In this document: positions 26,152-37,036 of the stretch, in pieces | Layout of the letters: the number at the start of each line of letters is the position of its first letter | Numbering within the stretch: position 1 is the stretch's first letter | From: Hydrogenothermus marinus | GTDB taxonomy: Bacteria > Aquificota > Aquificia > Aquificales > Hydrogenothermaceae | DNA: 64,000 nt | Assembly: GCF_003688665.1 (NCBI RefSeq) | Contig: NZ_REFO01000012.1 | Location: 62,001 to 126,000, forward strand | Reading direction: 5' to 3' | Notes under the pieces: model-generated | The model's input: the letters and a program-made list of their open reading frames with translations, nothing else | What the model was told of the DNA's origin: nothing | Databases searched by the model: none | Made by a program: the position numbers and the translations under genes

Positions 26152-27423
26152 ATGAAAAAACTTGCAGTATTGGCTTTAACTACAGGATTAACTGCTGGAG
26201 TATTTGCTGATTCTGAATTAGATACTATAAAACAAAAATTAAAAACACTTGAGGAACAAAATCAGCAGTTAATTGATGAAATAGCTAATCTAAAGCAGCA
26301 AGTGGCTATACCTGAACTTAGACAAAAACAGTTTGCAGGTCTGGGATATGCAGCTTCTAAGGTTTATTTTTCACCAAAAGGTTTATCTATAGGTGGATAT
26401 GGAGAGATAATTTATCAAAACTGGGAAAAAGATAAAAAAGATACTACAGATTTATATAGGTTTATTCCATATATTGGATACAAATTTACAGATAATATAG
26501 TACTTAATGCAGAAATAGAGTTTGAACATGGTGCAAATCCAGAAAGGGGAGGAGAGGTTGCTGTAGAATTTGCATATATTGATTTCCTTCTAAATAAATG
26601 AGCAAATATAAGAATAGGTAATATGTTAATTCCTGTTGGAATTACAAACTTAATGCATGAGCCTATATTTTTTAATTCTGTAAATAGACCAGAAGTAGAA
26701 ACAAAAATAATTCCATCAACATGGAATGAAAATGGAATAATGATATTTAGTAATACCGATACATTTACATATTATGCTGGAATAGTTAATGGTTTAAGAG
26801 CAGTAAAATCTGGAGAAATTGGTTTTTCTTCTGGTAGCTGGATAAGAGGAGGAAGACAAGCAGGAGCCAAAGCATTAGCTGAAGATTTTGCAGTTGTTGG
26901 TAGATTTGATTATACAGGTATAGAAGGTCTTTTAGTAGGTGGTTCTGTATATAGAGGAAATTCTGGACAAGGAGAATTAGATGCATCAGGAAATAAAATT
27001 GATGGAACTGTCAGTCTTTATGAGGCACACCTTAAATATAACTGGCAAGGGTTAGAACTAACAGGTTTATATGTTAAAGGTTATTTAGATGATGCAGATA
27101 AAATTTCCTCGATAAATAGTGAAGTTATAGGGAAAGAAGCTTATGGGTATTATATTAATGTTGCTTATGATGTTTACCAACTAATTAATAAAGAATCAAA
27201 TTTTGCATTACCTATTTTTGCAAGATATGAAAAATATAATACTCAAGAAAAAGTACCTTCAGGATTTTCAGCAGACAAATCTAATGATAAAATTATATGG
27301 ATTATAGGTTTTAATTTTAAACCTCATCCAAATATAATCCTAAAAGCAGATTATCAGTTTAGAGACAATAAAAAAGAAGATGAAGCTGATGTGTTTGAAC
27401 TTGGAGTTGGTTTCATATCCTAA
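26152..27423 (+). pseudogene. Outer-membrane porin (phosphate-selective porin O/P-like) with an in-frame TGA
   Basis: Signal peptide (1-19), a periplasmic coiled coil (LDTIKQKLKTLEEQNQQLI) and a beta-barrel. Codon 150 (26599-26601) is TGA, and the same frame continues without shift through ANIRIGNMLIPVGI and on to the stop at 27423, giving 423 residues if read through. IPVGITNLMHEP and NRPEVETKIIPSTWNENG are typical of this porin class, and the barrel ends GVGFIS. The TGA is most likely a recent point mutation (for example from TGG). An ATG at 26623 could only start a barrel fragment without signal peptide. Followed 14 bases later by the cytochrome-porin fusion. Confidence 0.7.
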
Positions 27424-27437
27424 CTGGAGGTACAAAA

Positions 27438-30161
27438 ATGAAATATAAATTAGTTTTAACTGGAATTATCTCTTCAGCCTTCTTATATGGATGTAATATT
27501 GGAGGAGCTAATATATCTGATCCAGTTGGAGAGTATGATGAAAATGAGGTAAAGCCTGCTAAATTAGTAGCAGGTTTTCCATGGTTTAGTAAATATAAAA
27601 ATCCAACTGCATACATACCATTAGAATGTTATACAGATACAGGTAAAGCAAAAACAGGAGAAGCTTTTGCTAATCCTTGCTATGTATGTCATAATGCAGG
27701 AAATACACCAGTAGATAATGCAGGGGATTGGGAAAATCAGATTAACTGGCTTAGATTCCCTGCAAATGATAATCCATGGCTGAATGCAGTAGCACCTGAA
27801 AAAACAATTGAAAAACCTTTATCTAATGGAAAAAAATGGACAGAACTTGATGAAATAAATAATCAAGTAAAAGATAATAAAGAAAATAAAATTATTAAAA
27901 TTGATGATTGGATAAAACAGAATAACTGGGAAGATGCTTATAATAATGAAGTTTATATTGGTAGCGATAATCCTTTTGGTCTTGGAAAATACAAATTAGA
28001 TATACCACCTCTCTATAAATGGGACTCAAACAATAACAGATTTGTAAAAACAAACTATATAGATAATGAAGGCTTTATATACTCTTCAGAAAATGAACAC
28101 ACTAACAATACAAACACATGGTGGAGAGCTTATGATTGGAAACACTTTCCAGGATTTTTCCCTACAAATGGAAGACTTGATTCTGCTATGATAAGACTTC
28201 CTGAAGTATTTAGGAAAGAAAATGGACAATATAATAAAGAAATTTATAAAATAAATTTGGCAATACTTGAGTGTGCTGTAAAACAGTTAACAGAAAATTG
28301 TGAAGTAGAACCTTTAGATACAAATTTATTAGACAGATATGGAATTAATTATACAACTACAAATAGTACAATCATATTTAATCAAGTACCAAATAAGTAT
28401 ATGGGAGATGCTTCTAATATTGATGTATGGCAAATAAAATCAGATGGAACTAAAGTTGGACTTTATCCTGTAGGAACAGAACTTGCACATCCTATTTATT
28501 ATATTGATCCAGACTGGGAAAGTAGACCTGATTTAGCAGCAAAAACAGGACATCTAAAAGAGTTCAGGTATATGAAAAAATTAGCTATGCCTGATATAAA
28601 TGTTGGAGGAGAAGAGGAAGAGGAAAATATAGATTACTTTCCTTATGATAATGGCTTAATGCCAAATGATCCAGAAACATGGTTAATGGGTGGATGGATA
28701 GAAGATAAAGATGGGAAATTAAGACCTCAATCAGAAGAAGAAATGGCATTTTGTATGGCTTGTCATGGTGCTATAAGTGGTACAGTTGATAGTACTTTCA
28801 CATATTGGAGAAAATTAACTGGTAGTACTGGTTGGAAAGATACAGATTATGGATATAATAAAGATGTAAAAGATATAAAATATTGGGCTGAAAAACTTAA
28901 TCAGATAGAAGATGAAAATGCTTCAGTATATCTTGGTAAAATTGCAGGTAAGTATGATCCAAAGGATTATGGAGAATACCAACTATACTTTACAATGACA
29001 AATGGTATAGATCATTTTAGAAGTAATAAAGAAGGTATATGTAGAATTTTAGGATATGATACTTATGATCAATCAAATGATAATTGTAAAAAAACAACTT
29101 CTCAAAAAATAGAAGAATTAAAAGAACTTTTAATAAATGTTAGAACTACTTTCATCATCCAAAATGCAAACAACGTTAATAATGATCAATCTAAAAAAAG
29201 CATAACTGATGGTTCCTATTCTATAGATTTAGAGATTGGAAAAGAGTTTTCTAAAAATGATAAAGTATATTTATATTTTGAACATGGTAACGGAACAGGA
29301 GTTACTGATGAATTACAACTATTTGGTAATGTAAATGCTGATGCTACAGGTGAAGAAAGTCTTTATTTAGTTGAAGGTTGGTATGAATATAATTTTCAAA
29401 ATTTTCCTTTAAAATTAACAGTTGGACAACTTGATCCTACCTGTTATATAGATGATAATGAATATGCAAATGATGAAACTATCCAATTTTTATCAGATAT
29501 ATTTGTAAATTCTCCTGCTATAGATTTTCCTTCATCTTCTATTGGAGCAAATTTTCAGTTAAGTCTATTAAATTTTTTAGATATAGACTTTTTATCTATG
29601 TCAGCTAAAAGTAATTTAGAAGATATATTTGATGATATGTTTATTGCTAATCAGTTTAAATTTAAAACAAAAATTTTTAATAAATCTGGAAATTATAGAT
29701 TTTATATTTGGGTAAATACTTCTAAACATACCAAATGGAATAATCCTTTAAAAACAAATGAAAAAAATTATGGTTTTGGAGTAAGTTTTGACCAAGAGAT
29801 AACTGATATTATAGGAATATTTTTCAGATATAGCTGGCAAAACCCAAAAGTTTATATAGAAGATAATGGTTTCAATATTGAACATTTTTGGAGTATTGGT
29901 TTCCAAATAAATGGTAATTTATGGAAAAGAGAAAATGATACTTTTGGAATAGGCTTTGGACAATTAATCCCTTCTAATGATTTCAAAAATTCAGTTAATC
30001 AAAAACTTGAATCAGAAAATCATTTAGAAGCTTACTATAATTTTCAACTTAATAAACATCTAAATTTATCACCAGATTTACAAATAATATGGAATCCTTA
30101 TGGAGACTCTAATAGTGATACTATTTATGTTTTAGGAATGAGAGGTCAATTAAATTTTTAA
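27438..30161 (+). CDS. Di-heme c-type cytochrome lipoprotein fused to an OprB-type porin barrel
   Basis: 907 residues behind a GGAGG site. A short signal ends in the lipobox LYGC (C19). Residues 40-560 form a large extracytoplasmic domain with two covalent heme sites, CYVCH (81-85) and CMACH (439-443), and an acidic patch GGEEEEENIDY near 391-401. From about 565 the sequence is an OprB-like beta-barrel: LTVGQLDP, NEYANDETIQFLSD, GFGVSFDQEI, DTFGIGFGQLI, LEAYYNFQLNKHLNLSPDLQ, and terminal LGMRGQLNF ending in Phe. Heme and barrel in one chain recalls the layout of Cyc2-type cytochrome-porins but with a different, larger heme domain and barrel family. Likely an outer-membrane electron conduit or redox-gated porin; function is inferred. 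Fur-type site upstream of its operon. Confidence 0.8.
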   Translation: MKYKLVLTGIISSAFLYGCNIGGANISDPVGEYDENEVKPAKLVAGFPWFSKYKNPTAYIPLECYTDTGKAKTGEAFANPCYVCHNAGNTPVDNAGDWENQINWLRFPANDNPWLNAVAPEKTIEKPLSNGKKWTELDEINNQVKDNKENKIIKIDDWIKQNNWEDAYNNEVYIGSDNPFGLGKYKLDIPPLYKWDSNNNRFVKTNYIDNEGFIYSSENEHTNNTNTWWRAYDWKHFPGFFPTNGRLDSAMIRLPEVFRKENGQYNKEIYKINLAILECAVKQLTENCEVEPLDTNLLDRYGINYTTTNSTIIFNQVPNKYMGDASNIDVWQIKSDGTKVGLYPVGTELAHPIYYIDPDWESRPDLAAKTGHLKEFRYMKKLAMPDINVGGEEEEENIDYFPYDNGLMPNDPETWLMGGWIEDKDGKLRPQSEEEMAFCMACHGAISGTVDSTFTYWRKLTGSTGWKDTDYGYNKDVKDIKYWAEKLNQIEDENASVYLGKIAGKYDPKDYGEYQLYFTMTNGIDHFRSNKEGICRILGYDTYDQSNDNCKKTTSQKIEELKELLINVRTTFIIQNANNVNNDQSKKSITDGSYSIDLEIGKEFSKNDKVYLYFEHGNGTGVTDELQLFGNVNADATGEESLYLVEGWYEYNFQNFPLKLTVGQLDPTCYIDDNEYANDETIQFLSDIFVNSPAIDFPSSSIGANFQLSLLNFLDIDFLSMSAKSNLEDIFDDMFIANQFKFKTKIFNKSGNYRFYIWVNTSKHTKWNNPLKTNEKNYGFGVSFDQEITDIIGIFFRYSWQNPKVYIEDNGFNIEHFWSIGFQINGNLWKRENDTFGIGFGQLIPSNDFKNSVNQKLESENHLEAYYNFQLNKHLNLSPDLQIIWNPYGDSNSDTIYVLGMRGQLNF

Positions 30162-31234
30162 TCTTCAAATATAACAAGGTTATCTCTATGGATAGCCTCT
30201 TTTTTCTCTTTTTTGTTTAATATCTTTTGAAGTTCATTAGATGAATAATTTATTATACCTTTTCCTATTATTTTTCCTTCTAAATTTGCAATTGCTACAA
30301 CATTTTTCTTTGAAAAATATCCTTCTACATATTTTATTCCTGCAGGAAGAAGACTTTTTCCATTTAATAAAGCCTTTTCAGCTCCTTCATCTATTATTAA
30401 TTTCCCTTTTGGTTCTGATAAAAGAGCTAACCAGCTTTTTTTACCTTTATATTTTTTATCTTTTGGATAAATAAGAGTTCCTATATCTTTTCCATTTATA
30501 ATATCTAAAATAATATTTTCTTTCTTAGGAGCAATTACAACAGGTATTCCATGACTTACTGCTATTTCAGATGCTTCTAACTTACTTCTCATTCCACCTG
30601 TTCCATATTTTGATTTTGAAGCTTTAGCAAAATTCAAAGCTTCTTCTATATCCTTTATTTCTTTTAAAAGAGTTGCATTTTCAAAGCTCGGATCAGAAGT
30701 GTAAACGCCCCCTGCTGTAGAAAGAATTATTAAAAGTTCTGCATTTGCTAATATAGAAACATGTGCTGCCAAAAAATCATTATCTCCAAAAACTATTTCT
30801 TCAATAGCAACAGTATCATTTTCATTTATTATAGGAATTACATTTAGTTCTAAAAGTTTATTTATAGTATTTCTTGCATAATTATATCTTTTTCTTTCTT
30901 TTAATCCTTCGGTAGTAAGTAAGATTTGGGCTATAGTTAAATTATATTTTGAGAAAATCTTATCATAAAGCTGAATTAAATAAGCTTGTCCAACAGCAGA
31001 AATTGCTTGTTTTTCTGTAATAGTAGAAGGTCTTTTTTTTAAATTTAATTTTTTTATACCTGCTAAAACAGCACCTGAAGATACTAAGATTATATCTTTA
31101 TCTTCTTTTTTTAAATCTTTTATCTGTTTGGCTAAATTTTCAATAAAATCTTTGTCTATATCATTATTTTTTTCTAATAACTGGGAACCTATTTTTATAA
31201 CAATTCTTTTTTTATCTTTTAAAAAATTCCTCAT
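30158..31234 (-). CDS. proB: Glutamate 5-kinase
   Basis: First step of proline synthesis from glutamate. 358 residues: an amino-acid kinase domain (RIVIKIGSQLLEKN, ILVSSGAVLAGIKKL, NENDTVA, FGDNDFLAAHVS, YGTGGMRSKLEA) and a C-terminal PUA domain from about 275. Length and the PUA domain match the long bacterial form. Last gene of the hisS-amrS-proB run; its stop overlaps the end of the cytochrome-porin gene by four bases. Confidence 0.96.
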   Translation of the reverse strand: MRNFLKDKKRIVIKIGSQLLEKNNDIDKDFIENLAKQIKDLKKEDKDIILVSSGAVLAGIKKLNLKKRPSTITEKQAISAVGQAYLIQLYDKIFSKYNLTIAQILLTTEGLKERKRYNYARNTINKLLELNVIPIINENDTVAIEEIVFGDNDFLAAHVSILANAELLIILSTAGGVYTSDPSFENATLLKEIKDIEEALNFAKASKSKYGTGGMRSKLEASEIAVSHGIPVVIAPKKENIILDIINGKDIGTLIYPKDKKYKGKKSWLALLSEPKGKLIIDEGAEKALLNGKSLLPAGIKYVEGYFSKKNVVAIANLEGKIIGKGIINYSSNELQKILNKKEKKEAIHRDNLVIFED

Positions 31235-31282
31235 ATAAAAAATGATAAACTAAAAAGCAGAAGTCTGTCAAAATTAATCAAA

Positions 31283-32308
31283 TTAAGCCCAAACTCCTGC
31301 TATCTCAGTTTTACATTTAGGACATTTTCCATCTTCTAAATGATTAATTACAAACTGACCTAAATGTCCTCTTCTATCAATTACTCTAAATCCACAATTT
31401 GGACAGTAGGTAGATTCTCTATCTTCATCATCAAAATTTCCAACATATACATAATTTAATCCTGCTTCTTTTCCCAATTCATAAGCTTTTTTAATAGTTT
31501 CTATTGGTGTTGGTGGTACATCTTTCATCTTCCATGCAGGGAAAAATCTTGAAAGATGCCATGGTATATCCTTATCTAAGGATGCTATCCATTTTGCTGC
31601 TTCTTTTAACTCTTTTTCATCATCATTATGTCCAGGAATAATAAGAGTTGTTAATTCTACCCATATACCAAGTTCTTTTGCATGTTCTATAGTCTTTAAT
31701 ACAGGTTTTAATCTTGCTCCAACAATTTCTCTATAAAATTTATCATTAAAAGCTTTTAAATCTATATTCATTGCGTCAAGGTAAGGTGCTAAAGTTTCTA
31801 ATGCTTCTTTTGTTTCATATCCTGAAGATACAAAAACATTTCTGATACCATTTTCCTTAGCAAGTTTCATAATATCATAAGCATATTCAAAGAAAACTAC
31901 AGGCTCATTATATGTGTATGCAATAGATGGAATATTATTCTCTACGCAGAAATTAACTATTGTTTCTGGCATCAAATTTGCTCCAAAAACTTCTCCATTA
32001 TGCTCTTGAGGATATTGAGAAATGTCTGCATTTTGACAGAAACTACATCTCATATTACATCCAACTGTTCCAAGGGAAAAAATTGGAGTATTTGGTAAAA
32101 AATGGTATAAAGGTTTTTTTTCTATAGGATCAATATTATAAGCTGCTGCAAGACCATATGTTGTTAAATATAAATTCCCATCTTCTTCAACTTTTCTTAT
32201 TCCACAAACTCCAAGTTCTCCTTTGTCTAAAACACATCTTTGGTTGCATGCTTTACATAAAACTTTTCCATTTTCTTTTTTTTCTGACATCCAAGCTAAA
32301 GCTTTCAT
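31283..32308 (-). CDS. amrS: AmmeMemoRadiSam system radical SAM enzyme
   Basis: 341 residues. Begins with a Cys-rich segment (CKACNQRCVLDKGELGVCGI) and has the radical-SAM cluster motif CNMRCSFCQNADIS. It then shows the AmrS-type order IAYTYNEPVVFFEYAYDIM and MNIDLKAFNDKFYREIVGARLKPVL in part, and ends with a zinc ribbon CPNCGF...CPKC. These proteins resemble pyruvate-formate-lyase activators and occur with AMMECR1 and MEMO1 proteins; their substrate is unknown. The partners are not in this window. The start is directly beside a hairpin after hisS. Confidence 0.88.
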   Translation of the reverse strand: MKALAWMSEKKENGKVLCKACNQRCVLDKGELGVCGIRKVEEDGNLYLTTYGLAAAYNIDPIEKKPLYHFLPNTPIFSLGTVGCNMRCSFCQNADISQYPQEHNGEVFGANLMPETIVNFCVENNIPSIAYTYNEPVVFFEYAYDIMKLAKENGIRNVFVSSGYETKEALETLAPYLDAMNIDLKAFNDKFYREIVGARLKPVLKTIEHAKELGIWVELTTLIIPGHNDDEKELKEAAKWIASLDKDIPWHLSRFFPAWKMKDVPPTPIETIKKAYELGKEAGLNYVYVGNFDDEDRESTYCPNCGFRVIDRRGHLGQFVINHLEDGKCPKCKTEIAGVWA

Positions 32309-32313
32309 TTAAA

Positions 32314-32337
32314 AACCCCCAAGTTTTCTTTGGGGTT
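32314..32337 (-). terminator. Hairpin between hisS and amrS (terminator/attenuator)
   Basis: On the minus strand AACCCCAAAG-AAAA-CTTGGGGGTT forms a ten-pair stem with one mismatch, followed by TTT. It could end part of the hisS transcription. Its 3' arm (GGGGG) is also the only purine-rich site before the amrS ATG, so the fold would hide it. Confidence 0.6.
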
Positions 32338-32367
32338 AATATATGGATAAAATTTTATAATGCAATA

Positions 32368-33597
32368 CTAAAATTTATCTTTTAAAATATCTATTAAATC
32401 TTCTTTATTTTCAAATATTTCCTGCTCTCCGGTTTCCATATTTTTCAGTTCATATTTTTCGCTTACAAATATTACATATTTAGAACCTATTTTATTTGCA
32501 AGTTTCATTTTTGATTTTAGACTTCCTTCTTTCATTATATTTTCTACTTTTAATTCTTTTTTCCTAAGTGCATCTGCAAGTTTTAAGGCTTCTATATTAA
32601 ATTCATCTGCAATAGATATTACAGATATTAAAGGTTTTTCCGTAGGTAGATTTTCTACTAAAAGCATTAATCTTTCTATTCCAGCAGCAAATCCTAATGC
32701 TGGAGTAGCAGGTCCTCCAAGTTGTTCTACTAATTTGTCATATCTTCCTCCTGCGGCTACTGTGTTTTGAGCTCCAAGTTTGTCTGTAGTAAACTCAAAT
32801 ACTGTATCTGTATAATAATCAAGACCTCTTACAAGTCTTGGATTTTCTACAAATGGTACATTTAAGGCTTTTAGATAATCTTTTATTTTTTCAAATCTTG
32901 TTAAGCTTTCTTCTGAAATAAAATCTGTTATTTTTGGTGCTTCTTTTGTAATATCTTTACAACTTTCTACTTTACAATCTAAAACTCTTAAAGGATTTGT
33001 TTCTATCCTTACATTACATGTTTCACATAGATTTTCTTTATATTTGTTTAGATATTCTTTTAATGCTTTTATATAATTTTTTCTATCTTCAAAACTTCCT
33101 AAGGTATTTATTTCAAGGGTTGTTTGAATATTTAAACTATCTAGTATATCTTTTACCATTTTTATAAGCTGTGCATCTGCTAAAGGTGATGATATTCCAA
33201 ATATTTCTGCTCCTATTTGATGAAATTGTCTATATCTTCCTGCTTGTGGTCTTTCATATCTAAACATTGCACCTTCATAAAATAGCTTTTTATATCCTCC
33301 TTCTGCATACATTTTTTCTTCTATATATGCTCTTACTGTAGATGCAGTTCCTTCTGGTCTTAGGGCTACTTGTCTTCCACCTCTATCTGTAAAAACATAC
33401 ATCTCTTTTTGGACTATGTCTGTTTCTTCTCCAACTGAGCGAACAAATAGGGATATATCTTCTACAAATGGAAGTATAATTTCTTCAAAATTATATTTTT
33501 CAAATATCTTTCTTGCAGTTTCTACAATATATCTATATTTTTTTGCATTTTCTCCATAAATATCTTGAAAACCTCTTATTTTTTTTATTTTTGACAA
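32368..33597 (-). CDS. hisS: Histidyl-tRNA synthetase
   Basis: Charges tRNA-His. Class II enzyme of 409 residues. IRGFQDIYGENAKKYRYI opens it; motif 2 is around MFRYERPQAGRYRQFHQIG (in part); the histidine-A loop is LVRGLDYYTDTVFEF; then GGRYDKLVEQLGG and GFAAGIERLMLL (motif 3). The C-terminal anticodon domain is present. Start is TTG at 33597, eight bases after a strong AGGAGG, in place of an ATG. Divergent from ahcY. Confidence 0.97.
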   Translation of the reverse strand: MSKIKKIRGFQDIYGENAKKYRYIVETARKIFEKYNFEEIILPFVEDISLFVRSVGEETDIVQKEMYVFTDRGGRQVALRPEGTASTVRAYIEEKMYAEGGYKKLFYEGAMFRYERPQAGRYRQFHQIGAEIFGISSPLADAQLIKMVKDILDSLNIQTTLEINTLGSFEDRKNYIKALKEYLNKYKENLCETCNVRIETNPLRVLDCKVESCKDITKEAPKITDFISEESLTRFEKIKDYLKALNVPFVENPRLVRGLDYYTDTVFEFTTDKLGAQNTVAAGGRYDKLVEQLGGPATPALGFAAGIERLMLLVENLPTEKPLISVISIADEFNIEALKLADALRKKELKVENIMKEGSLKSKMKLANKIGSKYVIFVSEKYELKNMETGEQEIFENKEDLIDILKDKF

Positions 33598-33654
33598 AAG
33601 ATACCTCCTTAAGAAAGTCTTAAAATTAATTAAAATTTTAACATTATTGTATAA

Positions 33655-34944
<1,290 letters not shown>

Positions 34945-34976
34945 ATTTATAAAAAACTTAAATGGAGGTATTTAAG

Positions 34977-35210
34977 ATGACAAGAGAAGAGGCTATAAAA
35001 AAATTATTAGAAACAGATCCAGAATTTAAAGAATGGTATGAAGAACATGAAGAGTTAAAATGGAAAGTTCATAAACTTGATAAGCATTTTCCACCTGATC
35101 CTGAACTTGAAGCAGAAGAAGAGAAATTAAAAAGAAGAAAACTATATTTAAAAGATTTAATGGAAACTAAAATAAAAGAATTTATGGAAAAAGAAGGAAA
35201 AGCAGCATAA
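34977..35210 (+). CDS. DUF465 (YdcH-like) small coiled-coil protein
   Basis: 77 residues, all helical and highly charged. FKEWYEEHEELKWKVHKLDK and KRRKLYLKDLMETKIKEF correspond to the two helices of DUF465/YdcH, including the LKD motif of the second helix. Function is unknown. I place the start at ATG 34977, eight bases after GGAGGT; an in-frame ATG at 34962 would put the ribosome site inside the coding region. It lies between ahcY and ilvD with short gaps. Confidence 0.75.
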   Translation: MTREEAIKKLLETDPEFKEWYEEHEELKWKVHKLDKHFPPDPELEAEEEKLKRRKLYLKDLMETKIKEFMEKEGKAA

Positions 35211-35243
35211 AATATAAAAAACCTTTTGAAAGGAGAAGTAATA

Positions 35244-36917
35244 TTGAGAAGTGATATAGTAAAAAAAGGAGTAGAAAGAGCTCCTCATAGAAGTTTATTT
35301 AGAGCTTGTGGTCTTTCAGAAGAAGATTTTGGAAAACCATTTATAGGAGTAGCTAATTCTTATATAGATATAGTTCCTGGCCATGTTCATCTAAGGGAGT
35401 TTGCACAATATGTTAAAGAAGCAATAAGAGAAGCAGGTGGAGTTCCATTTGAGTTTAATGTAATAGGTGTTGATGATGGAATAGCAATGGGACACTCTGG
35501 AATGCATTACTCTCTTCCAAGTAGAGAACTTATAGCAGATAGTGTAGAAACCGTTGTTGAAGCTCACAAACTTGATGGTTTAGTATGTATTCCTAACTGT
35601 GATAAAATCGTTCCAGGAATGTTAATGGCTGCTGCAAGACTTAATATTCCAACTATATTTGTTTCCGGTGGAGCTATGGCAGCAGGCCATACACCTGATG
35701 GAAAAGCCATAGACCTTGCAACAGCTTTTGAAGCAGTAGGTTCTTATAAAAAAGGAATAATTGATGAAAAACAACTTCAAGTAATAGAGCAAAATGCTTG
35801 TCCAACTTGTGGTTCTTGTTCTGGAATGTTTACTGCAAACTCTATGAACTGTCTAATGGAAGCTTTAGGTGTAGCTCTACCAGGAAATGGAAGTATTTTA
35901 GCAGTTGATCCAAGAAGAAAAGAACTTGCAAAACAAGCAGGTAGACAGATTATAAAACTTATAGAAGCAGATTTAAAATTTAAAGATATAGTAAATGAAG
36001 AAACTATAGAAAATGCATTTACTCTTGATATTGCAATGGGTGGTTCTACAAATACAGTCTTACATTTACTTGCAATTGCAAATGAAGCAGGTTTAGATTT
36101 TGATATATCTAAAATAGATGAAATATCAGAAAGAACACCAACTTTATGTAAACTTGCGCCTGCATCTAATTATCATATAGAAGATTTAGATAGAGCAGGC
36201 GGAATAAGTGCTATATTAAAAGAACTTTCTAAAAAAGGACTTTTACATCTTGATAGACCAACAGTTACATTAAAAACTCTTGGAGAAAATATAAAAGATG
36301 CAGAAATAAAAGATCCAAATGTAATAAGGCCTATTGATAATCCTTATAGTGAAAAAGGTGGTTTAGCTGTTTTGTTTGGCAATATTGCTCCATATGGTGG
36401 AGTGGTAAAAGCTGCAGCAGTAGATCCTAAAATCATGGTTCATAAAGGTAAAGCTATCTGTTTTGATAGTGAAGAAGAGGCTATTGAAGGTATTACTTCA
36501 GGAAAAGTAAAAGAAGGACATGTTGTAGTCATAAGATATGAAGGACCTAAAGGTGGCCCTGGTATGAGAGAAATGCTTTCTCCAACGTCTGCAATTATGG
36601 GAATGGGTCTTGGAGATAAAGTTTCTCTTATTACAGATGGAAGATTTTCAGGAGCTACAAGGGGAGCTTGTATAGGACATATTTCTCCAGAAGCTGCAGC
36701 AGGTGGACCAATAGGAATAATCCAAGATGGAGATGAAATTCTTATAGATATACCAAATAGAAAGATAGAGCTTTTAATATCAGATGAAGAATTTGAAAAA
36801 AGAATGAAAGAGTTTAAACCAAAAAGAAAAGAGATAAAAAGTAAATGGCTTAGAAGATATTCTAAACTTGTTACATCTGCAAATACAGGTGCTATACTTA
36901 CTGATGAATGTACGTAA
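35244..36917 (+). CDS. ilvD: Dihydroxy-acid dehydratase
   Basis: Iron-sulfur dehydratase of valine, isoleucine and leucine synthesis. The start is TTG at 35244 behind AAGGAG, giving [20 protein letters not shown]; an upstream TTG at 35226 is too close to that site. 557 residues. Cluster cysteines are in [16 protein letters not shown] and [18 protein letters not shown]. Magnesium and substrate motifs include [20 protein letters not shown] and [20 protein letters not shown] (each up to 20 residues here). Ended by the hairpin at 36981. Confidence 0.97.
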   Translation: MRSDIVKKGVERAPHRSLFRACGLSEEDFGKPFIGVANSYIDIVPGHVHLREFAQYVKEAIREAGGVPFEFNVIGVDDGIAMGHSGMHYSLPSRELIADSVETVVEAHKLDGLVCIPNCDKIVPGMLMAAARLNIPTIFVSGGAMAAGHTPDGKAIDLATAFEAVGSYKKGIIDEKQLQVIEQNACPTCGSCSGMFTANSMNCLMEALGVALPGNGSILAVDPRRKELAKQAGRQIIKLIEADLKFKDIVNEETIENAFTLDIAMGGSTNTVLHLLAIANEAGLDFDISKIDEISERTPTLCKLAPASNYHIEDLDRAGGISAILKELSKKGLLHLDRPTVTLKTLGENIKDAEIKDPNVIRPIDNPYSEKGGLAVLFGNIAPYGGVVKAAAVDPKIMVHKGKAICFDSEEEAIEGITSGKVKEGHVVVIRYEGPKGGPGMREMLSPTSAIMGMGLGDKVSLITDGRFSGATRGACIGHISPEAAAGGPIGIIQDGDEILIDIPNRKIELLISDEEFEKRMKEFKPKRKEIKSKWLRRYSKLVTSANTGAILTDECT

Positions 36918-36980
36918 ATTGACAAAAGTTGTTATCTATTAAGACAAAAAGTGTTAAAAATAAAAAAATATAGTTTTTAT

Positions 36981-37010
36981 AAAGCATGTCAAACTTGGCA
37001 TGCTTTTTGT
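36981..37010 (+). terminator. Intrinsic terminator after ilvD
   Basis: AAAGCATGTCAA and TTGGCATGCTTT (36981-36992, 36995-37006) form a near-perfect stem with one G-T pair, followed by a run of T. It separates ilvD from metK. Confidence 0.75.
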
Positions 37011-37036
37011 TTGAATAGTTTTTTATGGAGGAGATA

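Noticed and set aside
26599-26601. Selenocysteine or reassigned TGA in the porin
   Set aside because: No SECIS-like hairpin was evident after the codon, porins have no selenocysteine precedent, and TGA ends many genes in the window normally.
34962-34976. ATG 34962 as start of the DUF465 gene
   Set aside because: It would place the strong GGAGG inside the coding region; ATG 34977 has correct spacing.
36440-36925. 161-codon minus-strand frame over the 3' end of ilvD
   Set aside because: Covered completely by a conserved ilvD region; no independent evidence.
36918-36950. TTGACA after ilvD as a metK promoter
   Set aside because: No -10 box at 16-18 bases, and it lies before the ilvD terminator.
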